A stretch of DNA of 64,000 nt from positions 186,001 through 250,000 of the forward strand of contig CALYLW010000498.1 in assembly GCA_944989445.1 (NCBI GenBank), read 5' to 3'. A program made the position numbers and the translations under genes. Source of the stretch: Ampullaceana balthica (lineage: Eukaryota; Mollusca; Gastropoda; Lymnaeidae). The notes beneath the pieces are model-generated. The model searched no databases and had not been told where the DNA came from. It saw only the letters and a list, made by a program, of their open reading frames with translations. Position 1 is the first letter of the stretch, and each line of letters begins with the position of its first letter. Positions 1-12,600 of the stretch are shown here, piece after piece.

Positions 1-69
1 GAAATAAATAAAAACCCTATAAATAAATGATTTTTTGGAAAACAGGTGAAAGATGATATTGATCTATAT

Positions 70-526
70 CAGGGGTTACCAAACTACGGCCTGCGGGCCC
101 AATCCAGTCCGTGACACCATTTCATCCGGCCGTCCAACGTTACTTAAATGATGAATGTGTTTGATAGAACATATGGCACACGTGACATTTTCATACAATT
201 AAATTATTAAATTAGGAATACTAGATCATGACACATGGGGGGAAATTCTGGCTGCTTTGAGCCTAAAAATAGCTACTTTCAATTATTTTATATTGAATTT
301 GTGTGCGTTTTTTTTAAAGTTTGCCTTCTTTGATAACTTTTTAGCAAATAATTTTTTTTAAATGTTGTTTGTTATTGTATTTTGTTTGACTGCCCTCCTT
401 TGACCCACAATTAAAACAGAAGGCTAAACTTACATTTAGTTTTATGTCAAGAATTTGTATGCGGGCCATGCTCATCAATTTGTCAGCCGTCCAGCCCACC
501 ATGGAAAAAAAGTTTAGTGAACCCTG
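70..526. mobile_element. hAT-like non-autonomous element, 457 bp
   Basis: The 5' end CAGGGGTTACCAAACT and the inverted 3' end CAGGGTTCACTAAACT form imperfect terminal inverted repeats of about 16 bases. The flanks ATCTATAT and ATCTAAAG share the first five bases, compatible with a decayed 8-base target duplication. No transposase. It ends 28 bases before exon 1. Confidence 0.65.
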
Positions 527-554
527 ATCTAAAGTGACTCCATTTCTTGTGTAG

Positions 555-693
555 AACATTTTCTTGGGTGAAGACATCAGGAAGCAGCTGCCACGTGAGT
601 CTGCTGAGTTTGACTCTATCAACAAGACCTGGAAGGAGATCATGACTCGCCTCAACAGCACCAAGAACGCACAGAGGGGGACACATTACCCAG
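555..693 (+). CDS. DNAH2: DNAH2 window exon 1 (linker)
   Basis: First recognisable exon, residues 1-47 of the partial protein. Acceptor TTGTGTAG, donor GTGGGT, ends with one base of a split glycine codon. It begins [16 protein letters not shown], which is linker (DHC_N2) sequence. The preceding exon lies before the window or before the hAT-like element at 70-526. Confidence 0.9.
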
Positions 694-3600
694 GTGGGTT
701 GTTGTAGGGAGGTTAAGGGGAGTTGGGGTGGGGTAGATATGGTAGATAACACATTTCTATGGGTTGGTTGAAGTAAGCAAAGAGTAGAAACCTCATGATG
801 GCAGTGGTTGCCTAGTTGAAACCTCGTGATGGCAGTGGTTGCCTAGTTGAAACCTCATGATGGCAGTGGTTGCCTAGTTAAAACCTCATGATGGCAGTGG
901 TTGCCTAGTTGAAACCTCATGATGGCAGTGGTTGCCTAGTTGAAACCTCATGATGGCAGTGGTTGCCTAGTTGAAACCTCATGATGGCAGTGGTTGCCTA
1001 GTTGAAACCTCGTGATGGCAGTGGTTGCCTATTTCATTTTATTGGAAATTGAAAAAAAAACTATACCTAAAACTTAAACTTATTTTTCTTTAAAAATATA
1101 AACAGTTATGAAGTGAGATTGTTTCATTCGAACCCTGTTTATATCTTCTGTTATTGTATTTTATTCTCTTTTTAAGTGGAAAAAATATAAAAATTTATAA
1201 TTTTGTGCATTACGTCAATGGAAGAAAACGTTTTACACCCAGAAATTTGATAAAAATATTTCTTTGCATTAAGATTATAAGTGTAATGATATTACTAAAA
1301 TATGTTTAATAGTAATAAAATTGTCAAATTTGCTTATTTTGCTTTAAAATTTTGAAGGTTTTAAAGTTTAAATCTGGTGTTCCGAGGATTTTGGGTTTGA
1401 ATCTTCATGAAGGCAGGGATTTGTTCCTGGGGCCCAAGGGTGTCCCTAACACTAGTTAGGGAAAAAGAGGCGGCTTGGAATTGCGTGGTCCCTCCACCAT
1501 GTGCCAACAGACCAGCATGGTCTATGGATGCTTAATCTTTTTTATAGAAAGTGTCTGTATAGATAAGATCAGATAAGATAAGATAAGATTATTTTCACAT
1601 ACTGTATATATAATATAAGATAAGATTATTTTCATCATATCTCATTTTTGTATTTTTCTTTGCACAAAATACTTTCCATCTTACCTTGCTCACTCTATTG
1701 CCGTTGCATCCTGTTCTTGTGCCCTGCCAGGTATGCTGGACCAACTGAATGACATGAACAACAAGCTGGAGGAGATACAGAAATCCCTGGACATGTACCT
1801 GGAGACCAAGCGCCAGATCTTCCCACGGTTCTACTTCCTGTCCAACGACGACCTCCTGGAGATCCTGGGTCAATCCAAGAACCCAGAGGCCATCCAGCCT
1901 CACCTGAAGAAATGCTTCGATAACATCAAGTCTCTGAAGATGGCCAAAGTAAGAATTTCAGCTCAGAAATTCCCAGTTTGAAATTTACTTTCATTAAGAA
2001 AATACCTGTGCAAAAAATGAAAAACAAACAAACAAATGTTTTCAACATGTTCTTGACTATCTTTTGATCATTGGTGCATCTACAAACACATTTTAATCTT
2101 GCTGTATTCCATCCCTCTTCCATTGGTTTCAAAGTAATTACTTTAATGTTAATGTCTACTAACTCAAATATTAGGAAAATATGTTTTTAAAAATGTTCAG
2201 GCAATAAGGCAACAATTATAAGAAATGTAGTAGTTTCTGAACCAAACTCATATGTACTTGTCAATTTAAAACTTACTATAAAAATTAAAACATAAAGAAA
2301 AAATGCCCCACAAATTATTGATCAACTTTTATTTTTACACCTCCAGTAGACATACAGACAAGATTATTCATGATTTAAAATAACTTTTCATTTCAATGAT
2401 GACCTCATGTTTCAATGATGACCTCATGTTTCAATGATGACCTCATGTTTCAATAATGACCTCATGTTTCAATGATGACCTCATGTTTCAGGGAGGAGTC
2501 CAGCAGAAGTGGGAGGCCACTGGAATGTTTTCATGTGAAGGAGAGTACGTGGAATTTGGACACGCAGTCTTCTTGGAGGGCCCTGTTGAAGTCAGTATTA
2601 GTATTAGAAGCTTATTCTAAACATTCGTAAGAAAGCAAGTCAGTAGTCTGTGGCATGAGCAAAGGTTTTCTTTTCTCAATAGTGACCTTCATAGACTGTA
2701 AGGTCATCTACTTTATTTTTATTCTAATTAAAAAGCCATGCATATAAATTATATTGAGTTATCAATTGTCCTGAACCTAATTGAGAAATTCACTCACCAG
2801 AAATAAAAGTAATTGCATGTGTCATCAATAGGCATACATTCTTTAAACATTTATCTCATATAATTTAGAACAAACAGCTGAAAGTATACAAAATTAAAAA
2901 GCAGTTCCCATTCTCTCACAAAATATTCATTCATATTTTTAAATAATATCTGGCCAAATCTGGTTGATTGTTTTTTAAGAAATATTTTTAATTAGTATAA
3001 ATGTTCTTTTAAAAATTGTATTTATTTTGTTCCAGGCCTGGTTGTGTGATGTAGAGAAGTCTATGAGATGGACACTCAAGGAAATACTCAGAAATTGTAG
3101 GACTGCCCTCAAGAAGAATTTGAACAAAAGGGACAAGTGGATCAAAGAGTGGCCAGGACAGGTGGGTGCAATGGACAATGGTCTCTTTAGTTGTAATGTC
3201 CAGAAATTGGTCATCTGATTGGCATCAGCCTCCAGGTCTTTACTCACCACCCACTGAAAGTTTTAATTTTGTAAGATCAAAACAGCGCAGTAAAAAAAAC
3301 ACTGAGAAGTAAAGACTGAGAAGTAAAGACTGAGAAGTAAAGACTGAGAAGTAAACACTGAGAAGTAAAGACTGAGAAGTAAAGACTGAGAAGTAAACAC
3401 TGAGAAGTAAACACTGAGAAGTAAACACTGAGAAGTAAACACTGAGAAGTAAAGACTGAGAAGTAAACACTGAGAAGTAAAGACTGAGAAGTAAACACTG
3501 AGAAGTAAAGACTGAGAAGTAAACACTGAGAAGTAAAGACTGAGAAGTAAAGACTGAGAAGTAAACACTGAGAAGTAAAGACTGAGAAGTAAACACTGAG

Positions 3601-6600
3601 AAGTAAACACTGAGAAGTAAACACTGAGAAGTAAACACTGAGAAGTAAAGACTGAGAAGTAAAGACTGAGAAGTAAACACTGAGAAGTAAAGACTGAGAA
3701 GTAAAGACTGAGAAGTAAACACTGAGAAGTAAAGACTGAGAAGTAAAGACTGAGAAGTAAAGACTGAGAAGTAAACACTGAGAAGTAAACACTGAGAAGT
3801 AAACACTGAGAAGTAAACACTGAGAAGTAAACACTGAGAAGTAAACACTGAGAAGTAAAGACTGAGAAGTAAAGACTGAGAAGTAAAGACTGAGAAGTAA
3901 ACACTGAGAAGTAGCTCTTACATTAAGATGTTTTGCTATCTAATTCTCTAAATCTAAAGTAAAGAAAGTGATGTCTTTAAATGTGACAGGAATAAAAAAA
4001 ATGTTAAAAAATTTTCACAGATGTGCATAACAGCTGGTCAAATCCAGTGGACACAGGACGTCACCAAGGCCCTGGCCATCACAAAGGAAAGGGGAGATAA
4101 GAAGGCACTGAAAAGCATGAAAAAGAAACAGGTCGGTTTAAGGGGAAATATTTTCAGTCTGTCTGAAAGTGCTTTGATTTTCTCTGAAAAAAAAAGTTTG
4201 AATTTAACGTTGAGTTGGGGCCGAATTATGTACCACATAAATAATAATTATAAGAGAGCTATTATATTATTTTTATAAGACATCCTAGATAAAGTAATTT
4301 TTTGAACGATTATAACTATACTAGCGTATCACCCGTCAAAAATTGCGAAAGTTTTCAAAATGAATACACATCAGATTAAAAAATAACGTAATACAGAACT
4401 TTCATTTATTTTATTTATTTTTATTTGATTCATTTATTATCATATTAAACAATTTTATGCGGAACATTCGAAAAGTGCTATTTTTGGTGCAGCACTATAA
4501 AACAAAATCGATTGCAGCGCCACCTAACAGCATTAACAAATTTCGCAGTGCCACCTAGTTACATCCATACATACAGACAACTGGAATTATGTATATTGAT
4601 GTTTACTTTGTTTTTATTAACATACACATAGAAATATGTATTGCCTTAATGAAAGCCATATTAAGCCTATAATTCTTCTAACAATTTGCAGAATCTGATA
4701 TTAATCCTTAAATAATTCTAGCGCCATGCTCAATATTCCTATGGTTAATGATGATGAACAAATTCTCCTTGTCCCAACACTTGCACTATCTCCTCACAGG
4801 TGATCATGATGAACAAATTCTCCTTGTCCCAACACTTGCACTATCTTCTCACAGGTGATCATGATGAACAAATTCTACTTGTCCCAACACTTGCACTATC
4901 TCCTCACAGGTGATCATGATGAACAAATTCTCCTTGTCCCAACACTTGCACTATCTCCTCACAGGTGATCATGATGAACAAATTCTCCTTGTCCCAACAC
5001 TTGCACTATCTCCTCACAGGTGATCATGATGAACAAATTCTCCTTGTCCCAACACTTGCACTATCTCCTCACAGGTGATCATGATGAACAAATTCTCCTT
5101 GTCCCAACACTTGCACTATCTTCTCACAGGTAATCATGATGAACAAATTCTCCTTGTCCCAACACTTGCACTATCTTCTCACAGGTGATCATGATGAACA
5201 AATTCTCCTTGTCCCAACACTTGCACTATCTTCTCACAGGTGATCATGATGAACAAATTCTCCTTGTCCCAACACTTGCACTATCTTCTCACAGGTGATC
5301 ATGATGAACAAATTCTCCTTGTCCCAACACTTGCACTATCTTCTCACAGGTGATCATGATGAACAAATTCTCCTTGTCCCAACACTTGCACTATCTTCTC
5401 ACAGGTGATCATGATGAACAAATTCTCCTTGTCCCAACACTTGCACTATCTTCTCACAGGTGATCATGATGAACAAATTCTCCTTGTCCCAACACTTGCA
5501 CTATCTTCTCACAGGTGATCATGATGAACAAATTCTCCTTGTCCCAACACTTGCACTATCTTCTCACAGGTGATCATGCTGAATAAGTTCTCTGAGGCCA
5601 TCAGGACGAACCTGACCAAGATGCAGAGGGCCAAGATTGTGGCAGTGGTGACCATTGAGGTGCACGCCCGTGACATCATTGAGAAGCTGGCAAAGAGCAA
5701 CGTCAACGACATCAACTCATTTGAGTGGCTGTCACAGCTCAGGCTTTACTGGGATAAGGTGAGCTAGGGTTGGTGTTAGGGTTAGTTTTAGGGTTAATGT
5801 TAGGGTTGGTTTTAGGGTTAATGTTAGGGTTGGTTTTAGGGTTAATGTTAGGGTTGTTTTGGGGTTAATGTTAGGTTTGGTTTTAGGGTTAATGTTATGG
5901 TTAGTGAGGGGGCTTGCAAATTAATCCACAAATAGCCCACTATTTCCATCCAAAACATGTTTATGATAAGATCACTATATTTCTCAATATATCCCCATGT
6001 GTATTGACACATCTCAATGTGAGTTTGTCCATATCTTGCCAGGAGTATGATGACTGTGTTATCAAACAAACCAACACCCAGTTCCAGTACGGCTATGAAT
6101 ACTTGGGTAACTCTGGCAGGCTGGTCATCACACCACTCACTGACCGATGCTACGTTACACTGACCACTGCACTGCATCTACATAGAGGCGGTAGTCCCAA
6201 GGGTAGGTCACGAGAAAAATGGAAGCATAGATTATAATTTTTTATTATTAGCTCACCATACAATCTGAATGGGAATTCGGTGGGGGCACCATGGTTGAGT
6301 GGCATGTGTACTCGTCTGACGTACCGATGGTCACTGGTTTGAATCTCCGTGAAGGAATGAATTTGTTCACAGGGCTAACGGAGTCCCTTAGTTCACCCAG
6401 CTTCAAATGGGTACCTGACACTAGTTAGGAAACAAAGGCGGCTGGGAATAGTGTGGAACCCTCATAGCCGTACCCTGTGAACGCTGCGCCACTTGCCAAC
6501 AGACCGGCATGGTCAGCGGACGCAAATATCTTCTGTATAGAAGGACTGTCTTTATAGATAAGACAATATCTTGTACACCTGTCTGAACATCACACTTCAC

Positions 6601-9600
6601 TTTTTGTGGTGAGACATTCTTTGACCTAAAAATTCATCTCTTCATATCGTATCTCATGGCAACACAAATAAACTTACAGGCTCAGGAATGTTATATCTGG
6701 GCAGATCAATGACTTGTAGCACAGGAATGTTATATCTGGGCAGACCAATGACTTGTAGCACAGGAATGTTATATCTGGGCAGATCAATGACTTGTAGCAC
6801 AGGAATGTTATATCTGGGCAGACCAATGACTTGTAGCACAGGAATGTTATATCTGGGCAGATCAATGACTTGTAGCACAGGAATGTTATATCTGGGCAGA
6901 CCAATGACTTGTAGCACAGGAATGTTATATCTGGGCAGATCAATGACTTGTAGCACAGGAATGTTATATCTGGGCAGATCAATGAATTGTAGCACAGGAA
7001 TGTTATATCTGGGCAGATCAATGACTTGTGGCACAGGAATGTTATATCTGGGCAGATCAATGACTTGTAGCACAGGAATGTTATATCTGGGCAGACCAAT
7101 GACTTGTAGCACAGAAATAACTTTAAACAGCCATATTACAAATTATGGAAATCTCTGTGACAGAATGTGACAAGTTGACTCACTGTATAGTTGTACAGCA
7201 ATAATACATTAAAGAAATCTCTGTGACAGAATGTGACAAGTTGACTTACTGTACACTTGTTGTTTTTTTGCTCCTCTATGTTAACAATGGTTGAATTGTC
7301 TGTTGACAGGTCCGGCAGGTACAGGTAAAACTGAAACCGTCAAGGACTTGGGAAAGGCCCTGGGGATGTACGTGATTGTGGTCAACTGTTCAGAGGGCCT
7401 TGATTATAAATCCATGGGCAGAATGTTTTCTGGTCTTGCTCAGGTAATTTCCAGGAACTTTTGGGTTTTTTTCTTTTGGGGTTGCTTTTTGGGGGTGGGG
7501 TGGGGAAAGGGGCGGAGGGATATTTGGGCATGTGGTTCCAAAGGACATTTGAGAGGTATGATGGGTGTTCAGTTCTCTCAGGCACTGCTTAGATAATTGG
7601 GGGGGGGGTGTTCACCTTTAAACTTGAATATTAATGTCAGGACCTAAGCCTCATTTCTTTTGTTGGGATTCAAATTACATAACTAAATACTCAAGGAATT
7701 AAAAAGAAATCTCTTGTGCAAAATACGTTAAAATGACCGAATAGCAAAATAACTTCATACTCATGTGAAGTACTGATATCATAACGTCAAACAAAATTCA
7801 CTTTATAGCTTAACTCCCCTTGTAACTTTGGCTCTTCCCAAAACACTAAATACAACTTTTTTTGTTGTTTGTTTGTTTTCTTTCAGACCGGAGCCTGGGG
7901 TTGTTTTGATGAATTCAACCGTATCAACATTGAAGTGTTGTCTGTTGTGGCTCAGCAAATTCTGTCCATTCTGAGTGCACTAGCTGCAAACTCTGAGAGA
8001 TTTGTGTTCGAGGGACGTGACATTGATTTGGTCTGGTCTTGTGGCATTTTCATCACCATGAACCCTGGTCAGTCGGACAGTTTGTAGAGTCATGCATTTT
8101 TGGTCAATTTATTCAATATTATACGTGAAAAGCTAATATTTTTAACAGTGGGGGGAAATAAGATAAACCTCAAGCATATACCAGATGTGAAATGGTTGTT
8201 CCCCTTTGGAATAAAAACTGTCACATTTCTATTAATTTTTTTGTATATTGATCTTATAAAGAAAAGGTACTTACCTAAATTATTATAAAAAAACAGAATT
8301 CTTTAAAGTCCCTAATTTGAAATCGAGGAAGTTATCAGGTAATCCTCTTTTAGATATTTTTCCCATGACACAGCTTATTGATAATCCACATTCAGGTTAC
8401 GCTGGCAGAACTGAACTTCCTGATAATTTAAAATCCATGTTCCGGCCCATCGCCATGGTGGTTCCAGACTCTGCCCTCATTGCAGAAATTACACTGTTTG
8501 CTGAAGGTTTCAACAACACAAAGGTAAATAGATTGCCTAGAATTGTTTTTAGTGGGCTTGGAAATTTGAAGTTGAAAAAATGGTATTCCTTGCATTTTTT
8601 TTAAATGTTTCTTTTTGTGTTCTGTCCATCTGTGAAATTGAAAGTAACATGGGTCATGGTGATAGAGTGGCATGCGCACTTGGCTGGCGTACTGAGACTC
8701 AGGGGCTAGAATCTCTGAAGGTGGGGATTTGTTCGTGGGTCTAAAGGTGTCCCTGAGTCCACCCAGCTCCAAATGGGTACCTGACACTGGTTAGGGAAAC
8801 AAAGATTCTTGGGCATTGCACCACACAATCTCCTCATAGCCGTGGCCTGTGAATGCTGCATCACTTGTCAACAGACCGGCATGGTCTCTGCATTCATATC
8901 AGAACGTAGGGGGCAAAAATCTTCTGCAATAGGAGCGTCTATGTTTTAAAAAATAACCAGACAGTCAGTCAGATATACTGTGTGTCTTTAGATATTGTTG
9001 ACTTATCTTAACAGTAGGATTTTGGTGGAAGAATGTCTTGTAATGTTAGAAAGCTCCAGGTCCAAAAAAATAATTAATGGACACTTTTTCATTATGGTGT
9101 GGAAGCCTTCTATTCAATACACCAAACATATCAATGCTCCCTACCATGTGATCCATTTGAGATTTTGTTTTATTTCAGGTCCTGGCCAAAAAGACCTACA
9201 CACTGTACAACCTGGCAATGCAGCAGCTCAGCAAACAAGACCACTACGACTTCCAGCTGCGTGCCATCGTGTCGCTGCTCAGATATTCAGGAAAGAAGAA
9301 GAGGGCCAATCCTCATCTTTCTGATGAAGAGGTTAGTTAGTGCCTGGAGATTTCATCCTCCATTATTGCATTGTGATATCAACCTTCTCTATTTGAATGT
9401 TTCTGTTTGTGAAATCAACCGTCTCTATTTGAATGTTTCTGTTTGTGATATCAACCTTCTCTATTTGAATGTTTCTGTTTGTGATATCAACCTTCTCTAT
9501 TTGAATGTTTTTGTTTGTGATAACAACCTTGTCTATTTGAATGTTTCTGTTTGTGATACAAATGATATCAACCTTCTCTATTTGAATGTTTCTGTTTGTG

Positions 9601-12600
9601 ATATCAACCTTTTCTATTTGAATGTTTTTGTTTGTGATAACAACCTTGTCTATTTGAATGTTTCTGTTTGTGATACAAATGATATCAACCTTCTCTATTT
9701 GAATGTTTCTGTTTGTGATATCAACCTTTTCTATTTGAATGTTTCTGTTTGTGATATCAACCTTCTCTATTTGAATGTTTTTGTTTGTGATAACAACCTT
9801 GTCTATTTGAATGTTTCTGTTTGTGATACAAATGATATCAACCTTCTCTATTTGAATGTTTCTGTTTATGATATCAACCTTCTCTATTTGAATGTTTCTG
9901 GTTTTTTATACTTAATTATTCTGAAAAATATTATATTCTAGAAGCTAAAACTTTCAGTGCAATCTAACCGGAATATGAGAAGCACATTTGAAATGTATAC
10001 TGTAAGATTATAGATCTAACATTTAAAATGCTTACTGTAAGATTATAGATCGAACCAAAAAGAAAACTGGTTTGCAAAAGGGGATGGGTATTTTAAAGTT
10101 TAAAAATATTATTCTTCTGGTAACATTTACAAAATGTGTGTCTGCAGATTCTTCTTCTATCAATGAAAGACATGAATCTGGCCAAACTGACGTCTATTGA
10201 CTTGCCGCTGTTTAACGGGATCATGTCCGATTTGTTTCCTGGCATTGAGACACCAACTGTGGACTACAGCAAGGTAATGGACATGTCATTTAGTGTTTGT
10301 TGTACAGCAAGGTAATGGACATGTCATTTAGTGTTTGTTGTACAGCAAGGTAATGGACATGTCATTTAGTGTTTGTTGTACAGCAAGGTAATGGACATGT
10401 CATTTAGTGTTTGTTGTACAGCAAGGTAATGGACATGTCATTTAGTGTTTGTTGTACAGCAAGGTAATGGACATGTCATTTAGTGTTTGTTGTACAGCAA
10501 GGTAATGGACATGTCATTTAGTGTTTGTTGTACAGCAAGGTAATGGACATGTCATTTAGTGTTTGTTGTACAGCAAGGTAATGGACATGTCATTTAGTGT
10601 TTGTTGATGAACAATTTGCAGGTTAATTTTTCATCCCCTATATTTCGTCAATAGTTTTTTAAAAATCTGCAAGCTAGATCTTCTTTAATCCAGACAGCCA
10701 CATAATACAATTTTTTAGATAAAGTAAAACAACAAAATTAATATGTTATCTTAAAATGCATTCACTTTGACAAAGATTACTTTTGACTTTAAAGCTTTTA
10801 TTAAACTTGAAGTCATACAGATTGTAAATTTCTTTGAAAAATTCTTGTGCAATATTAACTAACTGAAGCTCCTGGTTAGAGTTATTGTAGTAAACAATTC
10901 AATTACTTTAGTATCTCTACAACTGTTTTTTGTTACCTGCACAGGCATTAGCTGGATGCCTAGTATGAGAATTTGATGCTTCAGTGAGTTAAAGGCCTAA
11001 GCAAATTGGCCCCTGCTGCCCCCACTTTTCCTTTTATGATAGGCAGTGGTAGCAGCACATGTATGTCTCAGCAAATTGGCCCCTGCTGCCCCCCACTTTT
11101 CCTTCTATGATAGGCAGTGGTAGCAGCACATGTATGTCTCAGCAAATTGGCCCCTGCTGCCCCCCACTTTTCCTTCTATGATAGGCAGTGGTAGCAGCAC
11201 ATGTATGTCTCAGCAAATTGGCCCCTGCTGCCCCCCACTTTTCCTTCTATGATAGGCAGTGGTAGCAGCTCATGTATGTCTCAGCAAATTGGCCCCTGCT
11301 GCCCCCCACTTTTCCTTCTATGATAGGCAGTGGTTGCAGCACATGTCTGACTCAAGATATATTGACAAACATGAGCCATTTAGATATAAGTTTTAAATCT
11401 ACTTTCATAACATTTCTTTTGCTACCAGGGCAATCTCATGTAAGCTCGCCGCCTCACCCCCTCAATCATCCTGTCTTAAAGTTCATATGTGTCTGGAATG
11501 ATCTTAATTCTGTATTCCTTGAGCTCTGGGATACTACAATTTTAAAATGAAACTTGGTAATTTGGTAACAGAGATACCCCCAACTCCTCCCCACACATCA
11601 CTAACTCCTCCCCACACATCACTAACTCCTCCCCACACATCACTAACTCCTCCCCACACACCACTAACTCATCCCCACACACCACTAACTCCTCCCCACA
11701 CATCACTAACTCCTCCCCACACATCACTAACTCCTCCCCACACACCACTAACTCCTCCCCACACACCACTAACTCCTCCCCACACACCACTAACTCCTCC
11801 CCACACACCACTAACTCCTCCCCACACACCACTAACTCATCCCCACACATCACTAACTCCTCCCCACACATCACTAACTCCTCCCCACACATCACCAACT
11901 CCTCCCCACACATCACTAACTCCTCCCCACACACCACTAACTCCTCCCCACACACCACTAACTCATCCCCACACACCACCAACTCCTCCCCACACATCAC
12001 CAACTCCTCCCCACACATCACCAACTCCTCCCCACACATCACCAACTCCTCCCCACACACCACCAACTCCTCCCCACACACCACCAACTCCTCCCCACAC
12101 ATCACCAACTCCTCCCCACACATCACTAACTCCTCCCCACACACCACTAACTCCTCCCCACACACCACTAACTCCTCCCCACACACCACTAACTCCTCCC
12201 CACACATCACTAACTCCTCCCCACACATCACTAACTCCTCCCCACACATCACTAACCACACACCTTTCTTACTAATTCCTAATGCCCTGATTACCTTTGT
12301 GCCTGGATTTACTTATTTAGTCAGCCAAGGTTTGCCTGACAATAAACATAATGAAAGTTCGTAGACATTTGTTTAGATGCTCAAGTCTTTAGATTGTGGC
12401 TTGAATCACTTGCTGAGATTAGATGACAAAGACATTTGTTCTGTTGTGTGAACCAGATCAAGAACGCCATAGAGGACGAGCTGCGGGAGCAGAAGTACCA
12501 GGTGAACCCCCACACCATGATGAAAGTGGTCCAGCTGTTTGAGACCAAGTCGTCCCGTCACTCTGTCATGATAGTCGGAGGGACCCAGTCGGCCAAAACT

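Noticed and set aside
3240..3904. Three overlapping long minus-strand ORFs with [12 protein letters not shown] repeats
   Set aside because: They are readings of a 14-base minisatellite that lacks stops in all three minus frames, inside a DNAH2 intron. No splice or start context.
4746..5570. CRISPR-like array of regular direct repeats
   Set aside because: No unique spacers: the whole 55-base unit repeats in tandem, and the locus is a eukaryotic intron.
6654..7170. Repeat-protein-like ORFs on both strands
   Set aside because: Product of a 39-base minisatellite within an intron; codon-multiple unit explains the open frames.
9099..9941. 280-residue plus-strand ORF
   Set aside because: Its start overlaps exon 11 in the wrong frame and the rest is a 36-base intronic minisatellite.
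11542..12275. Long ORFs on both strands (TPPHTSL and EELVMCG repeats)
   Set aside because: A 21-base repeat is open in several frames on both strands by construction. No other gene evidence.
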